Below are positions 56,012-63,553 of a stretch of DNA of 64,000 nucleotides, piece after piece; position 1 is the first letter of the stretch, and each line of letters begins with the position of its first letter. The stretch spans positions 558,001-622,000 of the forward strand of contig NZ_LANJ01000011.1 of assembly GCF_000971295.1 (NCBI RefSeq), given 5' to 3'. The position numbers were made by a program, and so were the translations under genes. The notes under the pieces are model-generated. The model was not told the DNA's origin. It ran no database searches and saw only the letters and a list, made by a program, of their open reading frames with translations. The stretch comes from Devosia epidermidihirudinis (lineage in GTDB: Bacteria; Pseudomonadota; Alphaproteobacteria; Rhizobiales; Devosiaceae).

Positions 56012-56311
56012 TCACTTTTTGGTGGCTACAAATTTGCCTTCATCGCACAGCGCGACGGTCAGCTTCGTGAGGTCAATCTTGGCACCATCCGCCATCCAGC
56101 CGGCTGTCTTGTCAGCTGCAGGAGCGGCCGCCATGGCATCAGCCGCAGGTGGCGCAGCCCTCAGCTCATCGCATTTGGCTTGCACTTCAGCGACTTGATC
56201 GGCTGGCACAGCCTTGCCGCTGATCATGTGCGCATCTTGCGCAAAGGCTAGGGATGGCAGCGCCATAGAAGACAAAATGGCAGCGACCGACAGAAGTGAT
56301 CTGACATTCAT
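56012..56311 (-). CDS. Small secreted hypothetical protein
   Basis: This 99-residue protein has a clear signal peptide (cut near LAFA-QD), leaving about 75 residues. The mature part is Ala-rich with two cysteines (AKCDEL and ALCDEG) that could form a disulfide. A low-complexity APPAADAMAAAPAADK stretch separates them. I recognise no family. A GGAGAA ribosome site sits before the ATG at 56311. It has no obvious link to its neighbours. Confidence 0.7.
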   Translation of the reverse strand: MNVRSLLSVAAILSSMALPSLAFAQDAHMISGKAVPADQVAEVQAKCDELRAAPPAADAMAAAPAADKTAGWMADGAKIDLTKLTVALCDEGKFVATKK

Positions 56312-56581
56312 TGCATTTCTCCTTGGAAGCCCCGGATGGGACCAATGGTTAACGCGGAACCGTCATCACAGTTGCTGGAATCTAAAAACGTGATCGCGCC
56401 GAGCAATTGGTTCCAAACCAGACGACAGACCAAGCCCGAGGCTGAGCTGAAGTAGCCCGCCTTCGCTCTCACCGCCCCCTCAGGCGACCACTAAAAAAGA
56501 TGGCAACGTCTCTCATCTGTATGGATGATTTCCGCAGCCCAGAAATCTGCTCTCGTTCCCCTCAACCGTTTGAGAGGGCGC

Positions 56582-57259
56582 ATGAAGAAAATTGTAGCGA
56601 TGGGGGCACTAATTGCCTTGGGATCTTTCGGTGTGGGTTCGGCCGTCGGTCAGGGGATCGTTGAGGCGCCGGCACCAACCACCTATCTAGCGCCAACTAC
56701 ATTCGACTGGAGCGGTCCCTATATCGGGGGAGAGCTAGGTTTTGACGCTGGCACGGGTAATGTCGACATTATCGCGTACCAGGATCCCATCATCCCCGTT
56801 CGCGTCTCCGGTGCAACTGCCGGCATCTACGCCGGATCAAATGCCCAGTTTGAGCATCTGCTCATCGGCGTAGAGCTTGGTGGAAACTGGGTAGGCGCTA
56901 CCGACCGCGCCTATAGCGGCGGTGGAGGGCAGGACTATGTTGTTGACCGGAATTGGGAGGCATCACTCGTTGGTCGTGCAGGCTATGTCGCAGATCAGGT
57001 GTTGATTTATGGTCTGGCCGGGACTTCGGTCACTTCCCTGAAAACACGATTTGACCCCGGCGCATTCCCGTCAGCGACAGATACAGTGTGGGGCTGGACC
57101 TTGGGCGTCGGCACCGAACATGCCCTCTCAGACGCCATTTCTGTTGGGTTAGAATACCGATACGCGTCCTACGGACTAGGCAAGTTTCAGCACGGCGGCC
57201 CGTCGACGGTGGACTACGACACTCACGCCGTAAGAGCACGTCTATCGTTCCACTTCTAG
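56582..57259 (+). CDS. Outer-membrane beta-barrel protein (Omp25/31 type)
   Basis: The 225-residue product has a signal peptide (MKKIVAMGALIALG onward) and the entry motif FDWSGPYIGGELG, which is common to Omp25/Omp31-like porin-family barrels of Rhizobiales. Alternating strands follow (GVELGGNWVG, SLVGRAGYVADQVLIYGLAG), ending VRARLSFHF with the terminal Phe needed for Bam insertion. The start at ATG 56582 with GAGAGG upstream is preferred over 56525. It lies between the small secreted gene and a repeat-rich gap. Role: structural barrel or small porin. Confidence 0.85.
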   Translation: MKKIVAMGALIALGSFGVGSAVGQGIVEAPAPTTYLAPTTFDWSGPYIGGELGFDAGTGNVDIIAYQDPIIPVRVSGATAGIYAGSNAQFEHLLIGVELGGNWVGATDRAYSGGGGQDYVVDRNWEASLVGRAGYVADQVLIYGLAGTSVTSLKTRFDPGAFPSATDTVWGWTLGVGTEHALSDAISVGLEYRYASYGLGKFQHGGPSTVDYDTHAVRARLSFHF

Positions 57260-57290
57260 ATCTTAGTTTCTGACGAGTTGCCTGCCCGCC

Positions 57291-57380
57291 CACCGCGCGT
57301 CACCCTCGGACCTGATCCGAGGGCTCTTCACCTGCCACGCGTAGCGCAAACACCCCCGGGTCAAGCCCGAGGGTGACGAC
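57291..57380. repeat. REP-like palindromic repeat, copy C
   Basis: CACCGCGCGTCACCCTCGGA opens it and CCCGAGGGTGACGACC closes it, with two inner inverted arms. It belongs to the family at 15484, 35370 and 57577. The 579-base gap 57260-57838 holds this element, the next two repeats and two hairpins, but no gene. Confidence 0.82.
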
Positions 57381-57418
57381 CTGGGTAGCCCGCCCCCACT
57401 GCACTTTCAACCATCGCC

Positions 57419-57538
57419 CCCTCGCCCCTTCAGGGGAGAGGGCTGGGGTGAGGGGTGAATGCCCATCAGTCGACCACCACTGCCACCTCCCCCCTCATCC
57501 GGCCCTCCGGGCCACCTTCTCCCCTGAAGGGCGAAGGG
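57419..57538. repeat. Inverted repeat family 3, diverged pair
   Basis: CCCTCGCCCCTTCAGGGGAG (57419 on) and the complement-like block CTTCTCCCCTGAAGGG (to 57538) face each other. They resemble the pair at 35480-35617 in the CCCCTTC..GGGGAG core and the flanking GGTGAGGGG. Confidence 0.65.
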
Positions 57539-57576
57539 ACGGCACTCTCAGCTTCACCAGAGGCGCCCTCCTCACC

Positions 57577-57662
57577 CACCGCGCGTCACCCTCGGGCCTG
57601 ACCCGAGGGTTTTTCACTTCCTCAAACCGACAACACCCTCGGGTCAAGCCCGGGGTGACGAC
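57577..57662. repeat. REP-like palindromic repeat, copy D
   Basis: CACCGCGCGTCACCCTCGGG to GGGTGACGAC, with the second half partly degenerate. Same family and orientation as copy C, 200 bases apart. Confidence 0.8.
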
Positions 57663-57730
57663 TGGATGATGGTGGCAAACCTACAGATCACCACTCGAGC
57701 GCCCACAATCATCACCTCCCCCCAGACAGC

Positions 57731-57770
57731 AAAAAGCCCCCGACCAGGAGGGAATGGTCGAGGGCCTTTT
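57731..57770 (-). terminator. Terminator of the Tat-exported PIG-L gene
   Basis: An 11-base stem (GCCCCCGACCA / TGGTCGAGGGC, one mismatch) with an eight-base loop is flanked by AAAAA on the left and TTTT on the right. On the minus strand it ends in CTTTTT, so it terminates the leftward transcript. Confidence 0.85.
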
Positions 57771-57802
57771 ATTGCCCGCCGCCGCACGGCTACGGACAAG
57801 GC

Positions 57803-57830
57803 TGGCCTGCGTCGGGAGGAACGCAGGCCA
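57803..57830 (-). terminator. Hairpin directly after the Tat-exported PIG-L stop
   Basis: TGGCCTGCGT / ACGCAGGCCA is a perfect ten-base stem with an eight-base loop, eight bases beyond the stop codon. No T-run follows; it precedes the canonical terminator and may protect the mRNA end. Confidence 0.6.
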
Positions 57831-57838
57831 GATTGCAC

Positions 57839-60346
57839 TTAGTGCTTTGCGGGCTGGGTCAGGTTGGCCAGCAGGCGGAAGGCGCCTGGGGTCAGCTTGT
57901 CCAGCTGGTGATGCAGCACGAGGCTGGTGTGGGTGTGACGGCCTTCGCCGATCTCAGCCGACATCAGCGAGCCCAGCAGAGGCTCTTCGCCCGCGTCGCT
58001 CATCGAAAGCAGTGGCTTATAGACTTCGTCCCATTCGGAAACGAAATACAGGCCCCGCTCCTTGTCCCAGTTCGCCCAGTCCTCAGGACCAATGACGTTC
58101 GGGTAGTTGAGCAGCGGGTGATCGGGCTCGAGCGCGGTCACTTCGGCCTTGGCATCGGTCACGCGGTAGCGGATCGAAGGCGTACCGATCTTGAGGAAGG
58201 CCAGTGGCACAGTTGCCGGATCCCAACCGTCCGATGGACGGTGGTAGAGGGTCACGAGGTGACCACCATTGCGCACCCATTCATGGATGCCCGGCAGCGC
58301 TGCGACCAGATCCTTGCGGCGACCGAAGGCGAAAATGCCGACGATAATCGTGGTCAGGCCGCGATAAGCGCCCGCCTCGATATCGGATGGCGACAACTCG
58401 ACCAGGTTGACGCCGAGGCGCTTCAGCCAGATCGCGACATTGTCGTTACCCGAGCCGACATAACCAACCTTTGCACCGGGTGGGAGAGCCGCCTCAACCG
58501 ACTGCACCGGCACCGAGACCAGGGTCGGAACAACCGACTTGCCGATATGGGGATAGGAGAAGGTGTTGATGGCGTAAGCAGGCTGATCGAGCAGGCTTGG
58601 CTCGATGGCAATGCGCGTGGTGCCCAGATCTGCCGGAGGGGTCAGATCGAAGGTCCCTGCTTCGCGGCCAGTCTCGCCGGTCGCCGTCATCGCCCAGCCT
58701 TCTGGCAGGTTGAAGTCGAGATCGGAGGTGGTGGCGCCCGAAACAACAGCCGTCATCTCGACCGGTTCAAGCTCGTTGACCGTGTTGAGCACGATCGCGT
58801 CTGGCTTGAGTTCAAGCGATGCTGCCGGAATAACGCGCAGGGCATCTTCCAGATCGATATCGAGAACAGCGGTGTGACCACCGATATCGGCCGTCAGGCG
58901 AACGAAGGCGTCGCCGTTTCCGCCGAGTGGGTCGAACTGCTCGGCCAGTGGGTTGGTCAGCGCAGCGTCGGCTGCCACGGAAACCTTTTCGCCATCGGCG
59001 GTGGTTTCGGTGGTCAGGCCATCGCGAGCGATGACGGCAACCGACTTGATTGCAACCGTGTCGGGCGCATCGACGAGCGTCTTGACGATGATGTCCTGGC
59101 CGGGGCGCAGGTCGCCACCATCGGTATAGGCGCGGATCTGCATGCCAGCGGCAGTGGCCAGCACGAGGTCAACTTCCTTGGCCTTGCGGTCGAGGCGGTG
59201 TGCAACGCTATCTGCCAACTCGGCTGGGAGCGTTTCGCGTGCCAGAGCAATGGCCTTGCCGATTTCGGCAACCTTGGACAGCACGACGACTGGATCGCCA
59301 TAGTCAGCGATGGCTTCGTCGATCAGGCCCTGGGCATTGCGGAGAGCGTCAGCAGCCGAAGCTGGCATGCCGTCGAGTTCTGCAATGTGGCCAACAGTGG
59401 CGATCAGGCCTTCGCGGATGTCCGATTCCTGGCCGCCGGCAGCGCCATTGGCAGTCCATGCCAGGTTCAGCGCCCATTCGGTCTGTGGATCAGGACGCCA
59501 GCTGCCCATGCCCTGGGTCAGGTGGCACGAACGCGACCATTCACCCATCTGCGGGAACGTAGCGCCCGAGATCGGATCGCGCTCAGGCGCACGAACAGTC
59601 AGCGTGGTTGGAGGTGGTGGGGTTTCGTCGTCATAGACGCCGCCGCCGCCGCCATAGGCTGGCAGGTAGATCTTTGGAACGGTCCATGGCTTGAGACCGC
59701 GTGCGATCTGCTCTGGGAATTCTTCGGCATTGCCCGACAACTCAGCCGTGACGAACGTCGCAACGTTTGCTGCGCGGTGGTGACCATGCTGGCCGCCAAC
59801 GTCAAGGAAGCAGTTCATGATCACGTCTGGACGATAGTAACGGAATGCCCAGGTCATGCGCTCGATCACGCGGTCACGACCCCAACGGTCGATGGTCGCG
59901 TTCGGGTCCTTGGAGAAGCCGAAATCGTGCACGCTGTCATTGTGGCCCTGCCCGCCGAATGCCAGCGAGGCATCGAGCGAACGGGAAGCTTCAGTCATTT
60001 CGCGGGTGCGCAGCACGCCGAGGACCGAACCGCGCTCTGGGCCGATGGCGTTCTGCCCACCTTCGCCGCGCGTGATACAATAAAGCACCGGACGGATACC
60101 ATAGACGTGGCGCAGCGCCGCGAGCATGCCGCTTGGCTCGTCGTCGGGGTGCGCGCCCGTGGTCATCAGCGTGACGGTGGAGGTGAGACGCTCAAGCTGG
60201 CGATAGAGCTTGACGATCGGCGGCTCCCCTTTCTGCGCGGCGATCAGTTGAAGATCGGTCGCGGGCGCGGCCCAGGCGGGGATCTGTGTTGCTGCCAATA
60301 CGGGGGGAACAGCGGCGATAAAGGTACGCCGGCTTATGCGAGTCAT
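57839..60346 (-). CDS. Tat-exported PIG-L/LmbE family deacetylase with long C-terminal extension
   Basis: The 835-residue paralogue of the protein at 51545-53926 has a twin-arginine signal (ISRRTFIAAVPPVLA; cut near AWA-AP). The zinc motif is GAHPDDEPSG and the later one GGQHGHHRA. TRGEGGQNAIGPERG and NDSVHDFGFSKDP are shared with the paralogue. The C-terminal part again has the amidotransferase-like segment (GYVGSGNDNVAIWL; NGGHLVTLYHRPSDGW). Export of a folded metalloenzyme suits the Tat route. I infer deacetylation of a glycoconjugate in the periplasm. The promoter overlaps a motif shared with the ROK promoter. ATG at 60346 follows GAGGAAA. Confidence 0.87.
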   Translation of the reverse strand: MTRISRRTFIAAVPPVLAATQIPAWAAPATDLQLIAAQKGEPPIVKLYRQLERLTSTVTLMTTGAHPDDEPSGMLAALRHVYGIRPVLYCITRGEGGQNAIGPERGSVLGVLRTREMTEASRSLDASLAFGGQGHNDSVHDFGFSKDPNATIDRWGRDRVIERMTWAFRYYRPDVIMNCFLDVGGQHGHHRAANVATFVTAELSGNAEEFPEQIARGLKPWTVPKIYLPAYGGGGGVYDDETPPPPTTLTVRAPERDPISGATFPQMGEWSRSCHLTQGMGSWRPDPQTEWALNLAWTANGAAGGQESDIREGLIATVGHIAELDGMPASAADALRNAQGLIDEAIADYGDPVVVLSKVAEIGKAIALARETLPAELADSVAHRLDRKAKEVDLVLATAAGMQIRAYTDGGDLRPGQDIIVKTLVDAPDTVAIKSVAVIARDGLTTETTADGEKVSVAADAALTNPLAEQFDPLGGNGDAFVRLTADIGGHTAVLDIDLEDALRVIPAASLELKPDAIVLNTVNELEPVEMTAVVSGATTSDLDFNLPEGWAMTATGETGREAGTFDLTPPADLGTTRIAIEPSLLDQPAYAINTFSYPHIGKSVVPTLVSVPVQSVEAALPPGAKVGYVGSGNDNVAIWLKRLGVNLVELSPSDIEAGAYRGLTTIIVGIFAFGRRKDLVAALPGIHEWVRNGGHLVTLYHRPSDGWDPATVPLAFLKIGTPSIRYRVTDAKAEVTALEPDHPLLNYPNVIGPEDWANWDKERGLYFVSEWDEVYKPLLSMSDAGEEPLLGSLMSAEIGEGRHTHTSLVLHHQLDKLTPGAFRLLANLTQPAKH

Positions 60347-60417
60347 GAAGTTTCCTCTCTTCTTCATCCGGGCTGACGCACAGGCGCCAAAGCGCATCTG
60401 TGACAGTCCTGCGACGG

Positions 60418-60457
60418 ACTATGGGAGGGCGATTAACTTAACTCAAGTGCGTTAATC
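60418..60457 (-). promoter_or_regulatory. Promoter and putative ROK operator of the Tat-exported PIG-L gene
   Basis: On the minus strand TTGAGT (60441-60446) and CATAGT (60418-60423) are 17 bases apart. GATTAAC (60431-60437) and GTTAATC (60451-60457) are perfect inverted arms around it. The ACTTGAGTTAAGTT inside matches the site at 50213-50226. A bound repressor would cover the -35 box. Confidence 0.55.
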
Positions 60458-60621
60458 AGGAGCCGTGTTAGCAAAAAGGATGAGAGGAAAAGTCGGATGT
60501 TTTTCCCTCATTATCGGGCGATATGGCGTCACACTATGTGCACCCGATCTGTGGAAAAGCCCGCAAATCCCGCCCTGCCCGGCGCCATCCCCGACAATTT
60601 ATCCCCATCGTATTGATGTGC

Positions 60622-60650
60622 TTGCAATCTCACGAAGCATTGTCTATGCA
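60622..60650 (+). promoter_or_regulatory. Candidate promoter of tRNA-Gln
   Basis: TTGCAA (60622-60627) and TATGCA (60645-60650) with a 17-base spacer, 51 bases before the tRNA. The rest of the 355-base gap 60347-60701 holds the PIG-L promoter and no gene. Confidence 0.4.
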
Positions 60651-60701
60651 GACCTCGCCGGAACAAATCGCCCGGACCAAACGGTCCCGCGGTTCCCTTG
60701 C

Positions 60702-60775
60702 TGGGGAATAGTTCAACGGTAGAACAGCGGACTCTGACTCCGTCAATCTTGGTTCGAATCCAGGTTCCCCAGCCA
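60702..60775 (+). tRNA. tRNA-Gln (anticodon CTG)
   Basis: The 74-base gene folds as a cloverleaf: acceptor TGGGGAA / TTCCCCA, a D arm with GTTCAACGGTAGAAC, an anticodon loop CTCTGAC with anticodon CTG at 60734-60736, and a T arm GGTTCGAATCC. The CCA end is encoded (60773-60775). The U1-A72 first pair is typical of tRNA-Gln. It reads CAG codons. A T-rich stretch (TTCTTTTT) follows within a few bases. Confidence 0.96.
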
Positions 60776-60886
60776 ATTCTTTTTCACAAATCAATCGTTA
60801 GCATCGCGGTCTCATGGCCGATGGCGGCCATAACAACGGCGCGGCGCCACATTTGATGGCTAGATTGAAAGTCCCAGCGACACGGC

Positions 60887-63175
60887 TCAGGACTGCTGCT
60901 TCGTAGTTCCAGATAGCGACGGGATTGGTAGATCGATGTGGATAGTGAGGCCGTCGGGGGCGATTGAGCGTGTTGCCAAGCCGCGGAGCTGGCCTTCGAC
61001 GATGGAGTTGAACAGTTTTGAGCCGAATCCTGTGCCTTGGCTGGACTGAGCCGGTGACTGCGTCATTTCCAGCCAGCGGATGGCGTAACGCTCTCCGGTG
61101 TTGCAAAGTTCGATTCGCAGATCACCCTGTCCGTCCTTGAGCGCCCCATATTTGACGGCGTTGGTCGCCAGCTCATGAAAAACCAGCGCGACGGCGGTCA
61201 CCGCGGACGGAGCGACCGGCAGATCATCCCCAGTGATCGTGATAGCGGCGTCGCCATTTTTGTAGGGGGCCAGCAATTGACCAAGCAACTCCGTGACGGT
61301 CAGCCCTTCATCGCTTTTGCGCCTGATGAGGGTATGTGCATCGTAAAGGGCACTTAGGCGCGCGCGCAGTTCGCCTGTAGCCTCCTTCACGTCAGAAGCA
61401 TCGCGCAAGGTCAGGGCAACCAGGCCGTTCACGAGGGCAAAAAGATTGCCAATCCGGTGGTCGAGCTCACTGGCCACAATCTCGCGCTCGGCTTCGAGTT
61501 GCTTGGCATCATCGATGTCCGTCGAGGTTCCATACCAGCGCGTGATGACCCCGTCGCTGTTCCGCAACGGCTTGGCGAGGACCTTGAGCCAGCGATAGCT
61601 GCCGTCCCGGTACCGAAAGCGATAGTCTAGCGAATAGGTATTTCCCGTCGCGATACAGTCCCGCCAGACCTGTTCAACTCGAGCTCTATCGTCGGCATGG
61701 ACCAGGCCTTTCCAGGTATCGGCCGTGATGCTGTCCGCTGCGATGCCGGTGAACTCAGTCCAGCGGCAGTTGAAGTAATCATGCCGACCCTTTGCGTCTG
61801 TGCTCCAGACAATCTGGGGGATGGATTCGCTCACGATATTGAAGCGTCGGTTGCTTTGCTCAAGCGCCTCAAAAGCCTCAGCCTCTTCGGTGACATCGAT
61901 GGATATTCCGACGAGCTGGGAGAGGATATTTCTCTTGTCGCGCACCAGTTTCCCGAAGGCGGCAAACCAGCGTATGTCCCCGGACGATGTCTGCATCCGG
62001 TACCGGCAGTAATAATCCGAGCCTGTTGCACTTGCAGTGCGAAGGGCCTCCTGGACCAGATCACGATCGTCTCGGTAAATGCTCTTGAGCAAGTCGTCGA
62101 GTGGAATGCCTGTGTGGGCCCGCCCCTCCCATCCGACCAGCTTTGCCAGCTTTCCTTCCACCATGAACTTGCCACGAGCGAAATCGAGTTCCCAAGTCGC
62201 AACAATTCCACCGGCGTCCATGGCCATATCTACGCGTTGCCGGGCCAGGGAGAGCTTGTTGACCAGTTCATCGCGACTTCTCATCACAATGGAAAGGATG
62301 AGCGGTGCCAAGGCGATCATGAGTGCCACAAGGCGCATGGAAACCAGCTCACGTTCATCGGACGGGCCGATGACGTCATGGAGATAGGCTGTCGTCAGAA
62401 CGGTTTGCGACCAGTAATTTATGGCGAGTGACAGCAGCGAAACGACGAACACCTGGTAGCTCAGCCCGCACCAAACCAATGCTGGCACCACGAAGGCGAT
62501 AGCACCCGGCCCGTTCATGACTATGGTAATTATGCAGGACACTGCGAGCGACAGCGCAGGCAGAACCAGCGGCAGTTGCGTCCGCAAATCTGGCAGCTTC
62601 AACTCATGCGTGAACTCCTTCGCGCTGGGCGCGGACAGGACAACCGGGAGCAATGCAATATAATTGACCAGTTCGGTGACAAACCAGAAGACCCAGGCGT
62701 CGGCGACATCGAGGCCCAGCAAAACGGCACCAGCGACAGTACCAATTACCCCCGCAATGGCAGCAGCGGCCGTAGCGACAACGATGAGATAGAGAGCTGA
62801 TACCGGCTCCCGCATGGACAGCTTGTTGGGGGGCAATAGCCTCCAGACAAGATACCCTGCCCCAACACCGCAGAGATTGGCAGCATTGAGCAGGAACGCC
62901 TTCTCCAAGCTGGTCCCCAGCAGCAAATCTGCAATCACATAGGCTGCCATTGCGGCCGCCCAGACAGATGCGCGGTTCAAGCCGGGAAAACGAATGAGCA
63001 ATCCGAGCATGACCGCGTTGGCTGGCCAGATCATGGCCAAAAGGCCAACAGGTCTCGTCAGAATGCCAAGCAGACACAATGTCCCGACAACCAGACCAAC
63101 GAGGATTGGACGCGACCATTGTGCAGAGAAAAGGCTCACAAGTCTCGACGAGGCACTGCTTTCCACGGAGGCCAT
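60887..63175 (-). CDS. MASE1-PAS-PAS-HWE sensor histidine kinase (orphan)
   Basis: The 762-residue protein opens with a MASE1-like membrane sensor of about eight helices (LAMIWPANAVMLGLL; FWFVTELVNYIALLP). Two PAS/PAC modules follow at about residues 320-430 and 445-555 (IPQIVWSTDAKGRHDYFN in outline). The kinase core has the phospho-acceptor His in ASELDHRIGN. Its N-box HELATNAVKYGAL and WLE motif define the HWE family. The ATG at 63175 follows an AGGAG site; a GTG at 63220 is the alternative. No response regulator is adjacent, so its partner is elsewhere. Confidence 0.92.
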   Translation of the reverse strand: MASVESSASSRLVSLFSAQWSRPILVGLVVGTLCLLGILTRPVGLLAMIWPANAVMLGLLIRFPGLNRASVWAAAMAAYVIADLLLGTSLEKAFLLNAANLCGVGAGYLVWRLLPPNKLSMREPVSALYLIVVATAAAAIAGVIGTVAGAVLLGLDVADAWVFWFVTELVNYIALLPVVLSAPSAKEFTHELKLPDLRTQLPLVLPALSLAVSCIITIVMNGPGAIAFVVPALVWCGLSYQVFVVSLLSLAINYWSQTVLTTAYLHDVIGPSDERELVSMRLVALMIALAPLILSIVMRSRDELVNKLSLARQRVDMAMDAGGIVATWELDFARGKFMVEGKLAKLVGWEGRAHTGIPLDDLLKSIYRDDRDLVQEALRTASATGSDYYCRYRMQTSSGDIRWFAAFGKLVRDKRNILSQLVGISIDVTEEAEAFEALEQSNRRFNIVSESIPQIVWSTDAKGRHDYFNCRWTEFTGIAADSITADTWKGLVHADDRARVEQVWRDCIATGNTYSLDYRFRYRDGSYRWLKVLAKPLRNSDGVITRWYGTSTDIDDAKQLEAEREIVASELDHRIGNLFALVNGLVALTLRDASDVKEATGELRARLSALYDAHTLIRRKSDEGLTVTELLGQLLAPYKNGDAAITITGDDLPVAPSAVTAVALVFHELATNAVKYGALKDGQGDLRIELCNTGERYAIRWLEMTQSPAQSSQGTGFGSKLFNSIVEGQLRGLATRSIAPDGLTIHIDLPIPSLSGTTKQQS

Positions 63176-63500
63176 AACTGACTCCTGCGCACAAGTCGCA
63201 CTCGAAATATTAGTCACCACACATGTACTAAGTGGCTTTGAAATTCATAAATCTGCGACCAAATAAACCATGGTCAATTTTCAGATGAAGACGGCTAGTC
63301 TTAGAAAAATAAACCAATAAAAATCCGCGCCATCTCATGCGCGTCAGGTCCGCACCGGTGTATTCGACGGCCGCATTCTGCCGCCCATTTTGAAGCGATT
63401 AGCCGAAGTGCTCCGCCCCAGATGTGCAAAACGGACCATACAGCGGTTAACGAATTTAGCTAATAGATAAAATTGCATGCCGTCAATTGGGCGAGCTCAA
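63176..63500. other. Intergenic region upstream of the histidine kinase
   Basis: About 325 bases, AT-richer than the neighbours, between the kinase start and the hairpin of the permease gene. It must contain the kinase promoter. I found no reliable promoter, repeat or small gene in it. Confidence 0.5.
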
Positions 63501-63540
63501 GCAGAAGGGCCACACTTCGGTGCGGCCCTTCTGCTTTATA
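63501..63540 (-). terminator. Hairpin with TTCG loop after the ABC permease gene
   Basis: A 15-base-pair stem with one mismatch (GCAGAAGGGCC...GGCCCTTCTGC) is closed by a TTCG tetraloop. It lies about 20 bases beyond the stop at 63554. The T-rich side (TTTATATTG) is on the plus strand. Even so, its position makes it the 3' end of the leftward permease operon. Confidence 0.75.
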
Positions 63541-63553
63541 TTGTTTGTGTGCA

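Noticed and set aside
57833..60376. 847-residue open frame on the plus strand opposite the Tat-exported PIG-L gene
   Set aside because: It lacks any family motif, is His/Arg/Gly-rich as expected for the complement of a GC-rich gene, and has no ribosome site. The minus-strand frame has clear PIG-L motifs.
60702..60775. tRNA-associated integration site (attL/attR)
   Set aside because: No integrase gene and no second copy of the tRNA 3' end were found in the window.
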